Translations under genes and position numbers: made by a program
Notes under the pieces: model-generated
Databases searched by the model: none
What the model was told of the DNA's origin: nothing
What the model saw: only the letters and a program-made list of their open reading frames with translations
Shown: positions 53,432 to 61,364 of the stretch, in pieces
Layout of the letters: each line of letters starts with the position of its first letter
Numbering within the stretch: the first letter of the stretch is position 1
NCBI GenBank assembly: GCA_036520835.1
Contig: DATDIX010000324.1
Span: 41,397-105,396, forward strand
Direction of reading: 5' to 3'
Length of the DNA: 64,000 nucleotides
DNA from: VBAT01 sp036520835
Lineage (GTDB): Bacteria > Bacteroidota > Bacteroidia > Chitinophagales > Chitinophagaceae

Positions 53432-54289
53432 CTAGCCGATCTCCAGATCGTAAAATTGTTGTGCGTTTGAATAAAACACTTTTTCCTGTTCCCCGCCCGA
53501 TAATAATTGCTGCACTATATCTTTATATGTTTGCCAGGTATTGATATAATTGTCTGCCAGTAATGATACCGGCCAGTCTCCGCCACAAAAACAATGGTCT
53601 GCACCAAAATGCTGCAGGGCAAATTCTATATAAGGTTTTATATCATCTGCTTTCCTGTCTTTAAAACTTCCGGATGCCGTTCCCAGCCCGGAAATTTTTG
53701 CATAGAAATTTTTATGCTTTGCCGCTGCATTCATGAGCTCTCCCCATTTTCCGAATTTTTCTTTTGCCGGGATCGGCGGCTGGCTCAGGTGATCAAATAC
53801 CATTCTTAAACCGGGTACCTGTTCCGCTACTTTCAATGAGGTTTCTATATGCGATGGCAATACCGCTACAATATCATAAGGAATTTCATGGGCTGCCAGT
53901 ATTTGCAGGCTTTCAATAACCGCGGGCTGCAGCAGCCATTCGGGGTTCTTCTCATCATGTATCTGGTGACGAACACCCTTGAAATATTTTTCCTTCAAAT
54001 ATTTTTCTTCAAGTATTTGCTGAGTTGCTTCCGTATTCTTCAGCGGAAGCCAGCAAACTACCCCGCTGATCCAGCTTGTTTGCCGGGCTGTTTCCAGCAT
54101 GACCTCGGTATCTTCCATATTACCGCTGGCCTGTACCAATACACCTGAAGTAATTCCCGCCTCTTTTCTTTCTGTTTCTATTTGTTCTATGAGCCATGTC
54201 TGGTTAAGCAGGGAATTAGCCCCCTGCAGCCACGGATATTCAGCCCTGCCTAAATTCCATACATGAATATGTGTATCAATTATCTTCAT
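53432..54289 (-). CDS. Amidohydrolase-family lactonase (L-fuconolactonase/rhamnonolactonase-like)
   Basis: A 285-residue TIM-barrel hydrolase of the amidohydrolase_2 family. The metal-binding motif DTHIHVW is at residues 5-11, later ligands are in YFKGVRHQIHDE, MVFDHLSQPP and CFCGGDWPVS. COG3618-type relatives hydrolyse L-fucono-1,5-lactone or L-rhamnono-1,4-lactone to the aldonic acid. It has no signal peptide and is cytosolic. With a RhaT-like permease downstream (9 bp) and a CoA-transferase upstream (16 bp), it would supply a free carboxylate for CoA activation. Confidence 0.85.
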   Translation of the reverse strand: MKIIDTHIHVWNLGRAEYPWLQGANSLLNQTWLIEQIETERKEAGITSGVLVQASGNMEDTEVMLETARQTSWISGVVCWLPLKNTEATQQILEEKYLKEKYFKGVRHQIHDEKNPEWLLQPAVIESLQILAAHEIPYDIVAVLPSHIETSLKVAEQVPGLRMVFDHLSQPPIPAKEKFGKWGELMNAAAKHKNFYAKISGLGTASGSFKDRKADDIKPYIEFALQHFGADHCFCGGDWPVSLLADNYINTWQTYKDIVQQLLSGGEQEKVFYSNAQQFYDLEIG

Positions 54290-54305
54290 ACCTACACAAA
54301 GCTGT

Positions 54306-55478
54306 TCAGCTTTTTATTACAGGTTGTAATTCTTTTGCCAGGCCAAACCGTTTTTCTATTGCTTCATTATCTTCTCCCAATACGGGAGCTCCTTTTGCTG
54401 ATGTCAATATCCTGCCATCTACCCTTATCGGGCACCGGGTTGTTTTGACAGAAAGCCCGTTACTCGTCTTCACCGTTATCTCCATATTTAATATACGATA
54501 TCCTTCCTCTTTAACTAATTCATCATAATCCAGCACCGGGGCACACCAAATATCTGCTTTTTCCAAAATAGTCAGCCAATGACCAGCGGTATCTTTAATA
54601 AGATGCCGGGCCAGCATTTCTTTTATCTCATCCCGTTTATCAAACCAGTCATTACTGTCAATAAAATGTTTTAAAGGTTCGCATTGCAACAGCTCTGCCA
54701 GTAGTATAATATTTGTCATCGCCAGGGCAATGTAATTATCTTTTGTCCGGTAAATTCCATAGGGCGCCGCCACATAGGCATGACCGCTATTAATGGCGCT
54801 GCGAACCGGCAATTGGTTGCCATCATTATAATAACAGGTGAGTACCTCAAACTGGAAATCGAGAATACTTTCAAACATACTGACCTGTATTAACGCACCT
54901 TCCCCATTTATTCCCTTTTTATATAATGCAGCCAGTATCCCCTGCGCAATATGGGTGCCGGCCATAATATCCACTACCGCCACTCCCATCGGGGTAGGGC
55001 TTTCATTATTATTATTACTCAGCCATGTTAATCCTGATGCTGCCTGTAACAACAGGTCCTGTCCCGGCAGGTCTTTCCATGGACCTTCTGTTCCATACCC
55101 GCTTACTTCAGCATACACAATACCCGGGTTGATACTTTTTACCGTTTCATAATCCAGGCCTATCCGCTCCATTACACCGGGACGAAAGTTATGCATCATC
55201 ACATCTGCTTTTGCCAGCAGTTGTTTCACTTTTGCCAGATCATCCGCATCTTTCAGATCGGCAGTATAGCTTTGTTTATTCCGGTTGATCGCATGAAAGA
55301 TAGTTGACTCGCCTTCTATCATTACATCAGAAACATATAACTGCCTGCATATATCACCCGTAACAGGTTTTTCGATCTTGATCACCTGCGCACCCATATC
55401 CGCTAACCGCAAAGCAGCAGAAGGACCGGAAAGGAACTGGCTGAAATCAATGACCAATATATCTTTTAATAGATTCAT
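54306..55478 (-). CDS. Family III CoA-transferase (CaiB/BaiF type), copy 1
   Basis: A 390-residue cytosolic enzyme that moves CoA between carboxylic acids. Start chosen at ATG 55476-55478 (MNLLKDILVIDFSQFLSGPS), not at an upstream GTG. The catalytic Asp is most likely Asp141 in WKDLPGQDLLLQA; HNFRPGVMERIGLDY and GYGTEGPW are the expected flanking signatures. It is clearly paralogous to the neighbouring copy (both begin with F/VLEFSQ-type strand and share HNFRPGVM, GQDLLLQ, LALAMxDI). Family III enzymes in known pathways activate oxalate, itaconate, mesaconate, carnitine or aromatic acids. A pairing with a MaoC hydratase resembles itaconate and mesaconate routes, but no CitE-type lyase is visible. 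Confidence 0.9.
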   Translation of the reverse strand: MNLLKDILVIDFSQFLSGPSAALRLADMGAQVIKIEKPVTGDICRQLYVSDVMIEGESTIFHAINRNKQSYTADLKDADDLAKVKQLLAKADVMMHNFRPGVMERIGLDYETVKSINPGIVYAEVSGYGTEGPWKDLPGQDLLLQAASGLTWLSNNNNESPTPMGVAVVDIMAGTHIAQGILAALYKKGINGEGALIQVSMFESILDFQFEVLTCYYNDGNQLPVRSAINSGHAYVAAPYGIYRTKDNYIALAMTNIILLAELLQCEPLKHFIDSNDWFDKRDEIKEMLARHLIKDTAGHWLTILEKADIWCAPVLDYDELVKEEGYRILNMEITVKTSNGLSVKTTRCPIRVDGRILTSAKGAPVLGEDNEAIEKRFGLAKELQPVIKS

Positions 55479-55514
55479 TTTATTTTTTTTGAACCCCACT
55501 ATAGTACTTCACTG

Positions 55515-55546
55515 ACCATTCACTATTCACTATTCACCACTCACCA
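55515..55546. repeat. Dispersed ATTCACTATTCACCACTCAC repeat at the end of CoA-transferase copy 2
   Basis: ACCATTCACTATTCAC and TATTCACCACTCACC lie side by side over the stop codon (55530-55532) of the upstream CoA-transferase. Its last five residues, LVSGE, are encoded by the repeat, so the insertion has set the C-terminus of that gene. Confidence 0.65.
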
Positions 55547-56675
55547 ACTCCCTCACCACTTTCTCATTATGCTCTCCAAGCTTCGGCGCCGGTTTTTCTG
55601 AATACAATCTCTCCCCATTTATTCGTATCGGGCAGCGTGTCGTGATGATCTCTTTACCTGCAACGGTCAATGGTTGTTCCATCTGCAAAGCCTTGTAAGC
55701 ATCATGGTTCATCATTTGCTCCCAGTCAAACACTTCCATCGCCCATAATCCCCCACCCTGTAAGTGATCCAGCCAATAGCCGGTTGTTTGAGAAGGAAGA
55801 TGTTCAGCCAGTATCGCTTTTATTTCATCCCGCCGGGCAAATGCCTGCTCATTTGAAAACCCTTCCAGCTTTTTACAACTGATCGCATTTGCCAAAGCCG
55901 GGATATCCATCATTGCCAGGGCGATATATCCATCGCTTGTTTGGTAAACGCCATAAGGTGCACCTAATAGCGGGTGCCCGTTATTGCTATTGCTTCTTTC
56001 CGGTTGCTGATCATTAGTATAATAAGTGGTCAGTAATTCAAATTGAAAATCCATCAATGATTCCATCAGGCTTATTTCGATCAATGCTCCCACTCCTTTC
56101 TTTTGCCGCCGTATCAATGCAGCAATTATTCCCTGTACTAATTGTGCTCCTGATAAAATATCCGCTATGGCAATTCCAAATGGAACCGGGCCATTACTCC
56201 CGTTGCCCGTAGTATAAGCAAGACCTGTCATGGATTGCAATAAAAGGTCCTGTCCCGGTTTGCTTTTCCATGGCCCCTCTTTTCCATACCCGGATATTTC
56301 TGCATAGATAAGGCGTGGATTTATTGCTTTCACCGAATCATAATCCAGCCCTGTTTTTTGCATGACGCCGGGTCGAAAATTATGGATCAGCACATCAGCT
56401 TTTGTGATCAGCTTTTTAACAAGCTCCCGGTCATGGTCATCTTTTAAATTGGCGGTAAAGCTTTCCTTATTCCTGTTGATCGTATTAAACAATAAAGAAC
56501 TGTCATCCACCCATAAATTTTTAATAGCCAGCTTTCTCCCGGCATCTCCCACTTTTGGTCTTTCTATCTTTATTACCCTCGCACCAAGGTCAGCCAGGCG
56601 CAAACCAGCTGATGGGCCTGATAAATACTGGCTGAACTCCAGCACAACTATTCCCTGTAATGGCAGCTCCATCAT
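55530..56675 (-). CDS. Family III CoA-transferase (CaiB/BaiF type), copy 2
   Basis: A 381-residue paralogue of the downstream copy. Catalytic Asp is probably Asp143 in KSKPGQDLLLQS, with IHNFRPGVMQKTGLDY and AEISGYGKEGPW conserved. Two consecutive ATG codons (56673-56675 and 56670-56672) are available; the first overlaps the stop of the solute-binding-like gene as ATGA. The C-terminus runs into a dispersed repeat that supplies the stop codon. Having two copies suggests either a heteromer, or activation of two acids in sequence (substrate and CoA donor side). It is in the cytosol and has no signal peptide. Confidence 0.9.
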   Translation of the reverse strand: MMELPLQGIVVLEFSQYLSGPSAGLRLADLGARVIKIERPKVGDAGRKLAIKNLWVDDSSLLFNTINRNKESFTANLKDDHDRELVKKLITKADVLIHNFRPGVMQKTGLDYDSVKAINPRLIYAEISGYGKEGPWKSKPGQDLLLQSMTGLAYTTGNGSNGPVPFGIAIADILSGAQLVQGIIAALIRRQKKGVGALIEISLMESLMDFQFELLTTYYTNDQQPERSNSNNGHPLLGAPYGVYQTSDGYIALAMMDIPALANAISCKKLEGFSNEQAFARRDEIKAILAEHLPSQTTGYWLDHLQGGGLWAMEVFDWEQMMNHDAYKALQMEQPLTVAGKEIITTRCPIRINGERLYSEKPAPKLGEHNEKVVRELVSGE

Positions 56676-57838
56676 ACTATCACGATTGACTGTTTGTGAA
56701 TTAAACTTTGCCGGTATATCCTGTTCATTTCATCTAAAGCTGTTGCTGGGTCTCCATCGCTCATCAAACATTTTTGCAAGGGTTCCCCGGCATGATCCTG
56801 GAAATGCAGGTAACCATTATATCTTGGACGCATATATCCATTATCCATCACGGGCAATACATTTTTAAAGAAATCATGCGTCAGTCTATTAGCTTCTTCA
56901 TCCAGCCAGGCAGAGCGATGACCCGGCTGGCCGCCGTGCTGCATATATAATGTACGCTGGCATTCTCCTGATACCACCATGGCGGCAAAATCAATCGCTG
57001 TTTCTTTATGTTTGCCAAAGGCGGAAACGGCTAACCCCGTTCCCCCAATGGTTGTTCTTAATTTTTTCCCGTTGAACGAAACAACATCTGCATAATGTAA
57101 CAGGTCTTTGGCATAGCCTGTTCTTGCATAATTAGAATAACAATAAGCAAAGGGGCAATACCAGTAATCATCCGTTGTGCTCATCAGTTCAGCAATTGCG
57201 ATAGGATTACACGCAAACATTTTTTTACCAACCAATGCATATAATTCCTTCATAGTATCAATAGCCAGCAAGCCTGTTTCTTTATCTGTTACCTCCTCTT
57301 CACTGGCAAAAGGTTCTTTACCATGTGCGATGCAGAATGTATAAAAATTCATCAGCAGGTCGATTGGGATAGCCGGCACTGCTACTTTTCCTTTCCTGGC
57401 CAGCGTTACCAGGTCATCCCATGTTTGCGGAAGCATCACATTGTTTCTTTCCAGCAGGTCTTTCCGGTAACTGGCTGCCGGGGTAGCTGCATCAATTGCT
57501 AATGCCCATTGCTGACCATTGTAATTATAACTGAGATGAGAATACCCGACAGAATTATTCAACTGGCCATCCAGGTATGTTTGTGGCAGGTATTCGTTTA
57601 GCGGTAGTACACAATTAGTAGCTGCTGCGCATCCTACCCAGGGATGATCTATAATTAATAAATCGTAATCCTTTGTCAGTTCTTCAATCGGGAAATCAGC
57701 AAACTCCTGCAAGGTTCTTTTCTTCCATTTTATTTCTACTCCCGGATGCAATTCTGCATAACGCTGTGAAGCAGCCAGCAATGGAGTGATCCCCCTGCTA
57801 TGCCCCCATGTTATTCCATTTAAAACTATCCCGGCCAT
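56672..57838 (-). CDS. Extracellular solute-binding-protein family 1 homologue without signal peptide
   Basis: A 388-residue protein with the type II binding-protein fold: LLAASQRYAELHPGVEIKWKKRT, DLLIIDHPWVGCAAATN, WALAIDAATPAASYRKDLL, GGTGLAVSAFGKHKETAIDFA and CQRTLYMQHGGQPGHRSAWLD are all typical of sugar-binding family 1. It begins MAGIVLNGITWGHSRG, with no hydrophobic segment or lipobox, and no other ATG upstream gives one; no ABC permease or ATPase is adjacent. It should therefore be cytosolic. It is 6 bp after the MaoC gene and overlaps CoA-transferase copy 2 by four bases. A role as ligand sensor, substrate chaperone or enzyme is open. Confidence 0.8.
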   Translation of the reverse strand: MAGIVLNGITWGHSRGITPLLAASQRYAELHPGVEIKWKKRTLQEFADFPIEELTKDYDLLIIDHPWVGCAAATNCVLPLNEYLPQTYLDGQLNNSVGYSHLSYNYNGQQWALAIDAATPAASYRKDLLERNNVMLPQTWDDLVTLARKGKVAVPAIPIDLLMNFYTFCIAHGKEPFASEEEVTDKETGLLAIDTMKELYALVGKKMFACNPIAIAELMSTTDDYWYCPFAYCYSNYARTGYAKDLLHYADVVSFNGKKLRTTIGGTGLAVSAFGKHKETAIDFAAMVVSGECQRTLYMQHGGQPGHRSAWLDEEANRLTHDFFKNVLPVMDNGYMRPRYNGYLHFQDHAGEPLQKCLMSDGDPATALDEMNRIYRQSLIHKQSIVIV

Positions 57839-57844
57839 GATATC

Positions 57845-58288
57845 TTATATATCTCTTTTATTAACCAATAAAATATGTTCGCAAACCATTACCACTTCGT
57901 TATGCTGGTTGGTCGTTTCCACCAATTCAGTTACCAGTCCGAACCCCGGCTTCTTGTGATCCTTTTTATCTTTAATAGTAACAGATACAGTTATCGTATC
58001 ACCGATGAATACCGGCTTTATAAAACGGAGCCGTTCATACCCATAGGTCATTGAAACTTCATTGACGAAGTCGGCAGTGAGGCCAATAGCGATAGTGAAA
58101 ATAAGTGTGCCATGGGCGATCCTTTTTTTAAATGGCTGGGTTTTGCACCATTCTTCGTCCATGTGATGAGGGAAGAAATCACCCGATTGCCCGGCATGTA
58201 TCACAATATCAGTTTCGGTAACCGTTCTGCCTTTCGTCTTCCGGTTATCATTCAGCTCAAACTCTTCAAAATATTTTTTTATAAACAT
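57845..58288 (-). CDS. MaoC-family hot-dog enoyl-CoA hydratase/dehydratase
   Basis: A 147-residue single-hot-dog protein. VTETDIVIHAGQSGDFFPHH is the hydratase motif region with the catalytic Asp and His, and KKRIAHGTLIFTIAIGL carries the conserved AHG. YERLRFIKPVFIGDTITVSVTI is also typical. Members add or remove water from acyl-CoA esters, including beta-methylmalyl-CoA and itaconyl-CoA. It is the first gene of the cytosolic module and lies 248 bp below copy B of the 41-bp motif. With two CoA-transferases in the same operon, it probably acts on the CoA ester they make. Confidence 0.9.
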   Translation of the reverse strand: MFIKKYFEEFELNDNRKTKGRTVTETDIVIHAGQSGDFFPHHMDEEWCKTQPFKKRIAHGTLIFTIAIGLTADFVNEVSMTYGYERLRFIKPVFIGDTITVSVTIKDKKDHKKPGFGLVTELVETTNQHNEVVMVCEHILLVNKRDI

Positions 58289-58535
58289 GGCCGCTGCAAA
58301 CGAAATATTTAAAATCTTTCCTTACTTGATCATTGTTACAACCGGGAGATTGAAAAGGGAAAACAGAGTGGATTTACCGGGGATATCATGCAGCAGAACT
58401 GGTGCAGGAACATTATCACATGGCAATTCTCTCTCCAAATAAACCTTTTTACAATCGTCAGGCCGGGCAGGGTTTTTCTAAATGAAACCACCTGCAATTC
58501 AGAACATTAAATTAAAACGGGGAGTTAAGCGATTC
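58289..58535. other. Leader region upstream of the MaoC gene, no gene seen
   Basis: About 250 bp without an ORF that I would support. It should contain the promoter and leader of the CoA-transferase unit on the minus strand. GGTTTATTTG on the minus strand (around 58437-58446) is a weak match to the Bacteroidota -7 element but has no convincing -33 partner. Confidence 0.35.
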
Positions 58536-58576
58536 AATGTCAGGTTTTACTGTAATGATGGAACATATTACTATTT
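58536..58576 (-). promoter_or_regulatory. Candidate operator, copy B of the 41-bp motif upstream of the CoA module
   Basis: Matches 35213-35253 at 34 of 41 positions with no gaps. The half-sites TTACTGT (58547-58553) and TTACTAT (58568-58574) are in direct orientation 21 bp apart, about two helix turns. Flanks beyond the 41 bp are not conserved, which argues for a selected binding site and not a recent duplication. It lies 248 bp upstream of the MaoC start. Confidence 0.55.
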
Positions 58577-58909
58577 GCCGGTAATTAATTTTTGATATCC
58601 AGGAATATGAATGTGTTCCGGCCTTTTATAAAAATATTCCCGGTAATATGCAGAAGCTGTTATCACTTCATCATAGGGAAAATGAACAGGTGCAGCGCTC
58701 ATATTTATAAATGATAAATGCTTACCTGGAAATGCAAAAAACCAATCAGCAAAGAGGCAGAGATCATCATGGTTTATGCCAGAATTAAGCCCGGTAAAAA
58801 ACGGGTGCAGAAAATGTGCTAAACTATCCAAGAGTTCATCCGCCTTCTTTAGAACTTTGGGTTTGTATAGCCCATGCGGTGGAATGCAGAAATGTGACCT
58901 TATGCTCAT
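58571..58909 (-). CDS. Hypothetical protein, doubtful
   Basis: A 112-residue frame from ATG 58907-58909, rich in His, Phe, Pro and Tyr, not resembling any family I know (start MSIRSHFCIPPHGLY; end HIHIPGYQKLITGK). It has no signal peptide or transmembrane helix. In favour: nothing else occupies the space, and it reads like a real protein. Against: its start is only 29 bp from the divergent debranching-enzyme start, and its stop overlaps the 41-bp motif. It could be a decayed gene fragment. Confidence 0.3.
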   Translation of the reverse strand: MSIRSHFCIPPHGLYKPKVLKKADELLDSLAHFLHPFFTGLNSGINHDDLCLFADWFFAFPGKHLSFINMSAAPVHFPYDEVITASAYYREYFYKRPEHIHIPGYQKLITGK

Positions 58910-58938
58910 GCATGGGGCAATAAAAAAATTTAACCACT

Positions 58939-60936
58939 ATGCTAACAAAAAAACGGGTTGTCTTGCAAAACTTTGCCGACGCCACCCAGCATGAATGGCT
59001 GGAAACAAATGGTCTTGGCGGATGGGCCTCTTCATCCATCATCGGAGTTAACACCAGGCGTTATCATGGATTACTGGTTGCAGCCATTACACCACCGGCA
59101 GAAAGAATGGTGCTTTTATCCAAACTGGATGAGACCATTGTATCCGGTGACAAAAGGATTGAACTGGGCGCCAATCTTTACCTCGATGATGTTATTGCTC
59201 CCAATGGCCACCACTATCTCAATAGTTTCACCAAAGAATTATTCCCGGAGTGGGAATATGAAACAGAAGGGATAAAGATCAAGAAGACCGTTGCCATGGT
59301 ACACGGGGAGAATACTACTCTTATTATATACCATGTCATGGAAGCAGCACAGCCATTTACACTGGAATTGTTACCACTGGTAGCTGCTAGGAATTATCAT
59401 GCACTAAACCAGGAAGGGCCGCATATGCACTGGCATGCTGATTTTAATGATGGTGTTTTTCATAACCAGCCGGATGGAAATAATAATATATTTATCAAAG
59501 TGCCGGGTTCAACATACGAACACAGACCGGGATGGTTCAATCGCTTCCAATACCCCGTTGAGCAATCCCGTGGTTTGGACTTCACCGAAGACCTTTTTAA
59601 CCATGGAGTTTTTTCTGTGGAATTAAAACAGGGGGATTCGTTAGGCATCATTGTATCTACTGAGGATGTGACCGGGAGAAATGCAATAGAACTTCTATCT
59701 AAAGAAACCCTGCGCAGGAAATTACTCGTTAGTCACCAGCCGGATGATGAGATCGTGCAGCAACTGGTATTGGCGGCCGACCAGTTTATCGTTAAGAGAG
59801 GCGAAGACCTGAGAACCGTGATCGCCGGTTATCATTGGTTCACCGATTGGGGCCGTGATACCATGATAAGCTTGCCCGGATTATGCCTGAGTACCGGTCG
59901 TTTTGACGATGCAAAAAAGATATTGACTGCATTTGCCGGGAGTGTAAGCATGGGAATGTTGCCCAACCGTTTCCGGGATAATGGAGAAGAACCTGAGTAC
60001 AATAATGTTGACGCCACTTTATGGTATTTCATTGCCGTATATAAATACCTGCAGGCAACCGGCGACACCGGTTTTGTGCTGAATGAAATATTACCGGGAA
60101 TGAAACAGATCATTGACTGGCATTATGCAGGCACCCGTTATAATATCCATGCAGAAAGTGATGGCTTGTTATATGCCGGTGAAGAAGGACAACAACTTAC
60201 CTGGATGGATGCAAAGATCAACCAGTGGGTCGTGACGCCACGCATGGGTAAACCGGTAGAAATTCAGGCATTATGGTATAATGCACTCAGGATATTCTCA
60301 GAACTGCTGCAGTTGAATGAACAGCAGGGTGATGCTATCGTAGTGAGTGTAAGTGCAGAAAAAGTAAAGGAAAGTTTTGAGCGCCTGTTCTGGCATGAGG
60401 AAGGAAACTACCTCTACGATAATATTGACCCGACCGGGAAACCTGTTGCTGAATTCAGACCCAACCAGCTTTTTGCGATCAGCCTGCCCTTTGCCCTCAT
60501 TGAAGGTGATAAAGCCATATCAGTCCTGCAAAATGTAGAAGAACATTTATATACCCCGGTAGGCTTAAAGACCTTGCCAAAGACAGATGCCAGGTATGTA
60601 CCTGTATATAGCGGGGACCAGTATCACCGAGACTCCGCCTACCATGAAGGGACCGTTTGGAGTTGGCTGCTTGGCCCCTATATAGATGCGCTGGTGAAAG
60701 TTGGTGTTGAAAAATCAATAGTGAAAAAACTGATTGACAAATTTGCTTATCATCTTAATGAAGCCTGTATCGGTTCTGTATCAGAAATATTCGATGCCGA
60801 ACCACCGCATCATCCCCGAGGGTGCATTGCCCAGGCATGGGGAGTGGCAGAAATATTAAGAGTGATCAAAGACCACCAGTTGCACAATGTGAAAGCAGAA
60901 AAAGCAGTAATAAAAAAGGAGCCGGCTGAAGTGTAA
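58939..60936 (+). CDS. Glycogen-debranching-type amylo-alpha-1,6-glucosidase
   Basis: A 665-residue cytosolic protein with the GDE N-terminal domain (EWLETNGLGGWASSSIIGVN, about 19-38, then RRYHGLLVAA) and the (alpha/alpha)6 GDE_C catalytic domain. HWFTDWGRDTMISLPGL (near residue 300) contains the conserved catalytic Asp, and GLLYAGEEGQQLTWMDAKIN and YHEGTVWSWLLGPYIDAL are further family segments. It would trim alpha-1,6 branches of glycogen or limit dextrin. It is on the opposite strand to the pectin locus and ends at a strong terminator, so it is a separate, housekeeping transcription unit. Confidence 0.93.
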   Translation: MLTKKRVVLQNFADATQHEWLETNGLGGWASSSIIGVNTRRYHGLLVAAITPPAERMVLLSKLDETIVSGDKRIELGANLYLDDVIAPNGHHYLNSFTKELFPEWEYETEGIKIKKTVAMVHGENTTLIIYHVMEAAQPFTLELLPLVAARNYHALNQEGPHMHWHADFNDGVFHNQPDGNNNIFIKVPGSTYEHRPGWFNRFQYPVEQSRGLDFTEDLFNHGVFSVELKQGDSLGIIVSTEDVTGRNAIELLSKETLRRKLLVSHQPDDEIVQQLVLAADQFIVKRGEDLRTVIAGYHWFTDWGRDTMISLPGLCLSTGRFDDAKKILTAFAGSVSMGMLPNRFRDNGEEPEYNNVDATLWYFIAVYKYLQATGDTGFVLNEILPGMKQIIDWHYAGTRYNIHAESDGLLYAGEEGQQLTWMDAKINQWVVTPRMGKPVEIQALWYNALRIFSELLQLNEQQGDAIVVSVSAEKVKESFERLFWHEEGNYLYDNIDPTGKPVAEFRPNQLFAISLPFALIEGDKAISVLQNVEEHLYTPVGLKTLPKTDARYVPVYSGDQYHRDSAYHEGTVWSWLLGPYIDALVKVGVEKSIVKKLIDKFAYHLNEACIGSVSEIFDAEPPHHPRGCIAQAWGVAEILRVIKDHQLHNVKAEKAVIKKEPAEV

Positions 60937-60961
60937 CTTTAGTAGCATTGTACATAATGAT

Positions 60962-60997
60962 ACAGCCCGCAAAAAATTCAAGCGGGCTGTTTTATTT
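60962..60997 (+). terminator. Rho-independent terminator after the debranching enzyme
   Basis: A perfect 9-bp stem (ACAGCCCGC at 60962-60970 and GCGGGCTGT at 60982-60990) is followed by TTTATTT, 26 bp past the stop codon. Confidence 0.9.
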
Positions 60998-61040
60998 AAA
61001 ATATGATAACCTGCTGAAACAAATGATGAAGTTTGCTTTG

Positions 61041-61206
61041 TGTTCCGGCGGAACACGTTGTGGGTCGAAAATGAGCGGGGTTGAACCTGGCGTTCCATCG
61101 GAACGCATTGTGCATATATTTAAATTCGCTTTTGCACCAAACGTTCCTACGGAACGTAATCCTGGTTTCGCCCAATGGTTCTACCCATAAATGTCCCGAT
61201 GGGACA
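61041..61206. repeat. Four 15-bp hairpins with a 50-51 bp period
   Basis: Palindromes TGTTCCGGCGGAACA (61041), CGTTCCATCGGAACG (61091), CGTTCCTACGGAACG (61142) and TGTCCCGATGGGACA (61192) start 50, 51 and 50 bp apart. Arms are self-complementary in each, though arm sequence changes between units (GTTCC in three, GTCCC in the last), showing compensatory substitution. The stretch 60998-61418 has no gene that I support. The regular hairpin array resembles REP/BIME-like elements of Bacteroidota. Confidence 0.7.
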
Positions 61207-61364
61207 ATGAGGGCAGTTTGATCGTTGCCGAATAGCATTACCGGACGATAAAAAGCTGCCGGATGGAAGCGGATACCCCGCTGAAGGTTTTGTGCGGTTG
61301 ATCTGCGGCGGAGTAGTAGCGGACAGCCGGGACAGAAGCTGATAGCGGCACCGGCGATGAGAGC
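61207..61364. other. G/C-rich, possibly structured intergenic element
   Basis: No gene is supported here. The segment has many short complementary GC arms, for example AGCGG (61268-61272) with CCGCT (61278-61282), and repeated GCGG and AGCGGACAGCC / AGCGGATACC words. It resembles, from memory, a repeat common between genes in Chitinophagaceae. Open frames on both strands across it are treated as accidental. Confidence 0.35.

Noticed and set aside
61041..61206. Interpretation of the hairpin array as a CRISPR
   Set aside because: Repeats are only 15-bp palindromes with varying sequence, and intervening segments of about 35 bp are not flanked by identical repeats; no cas gene is nearby.
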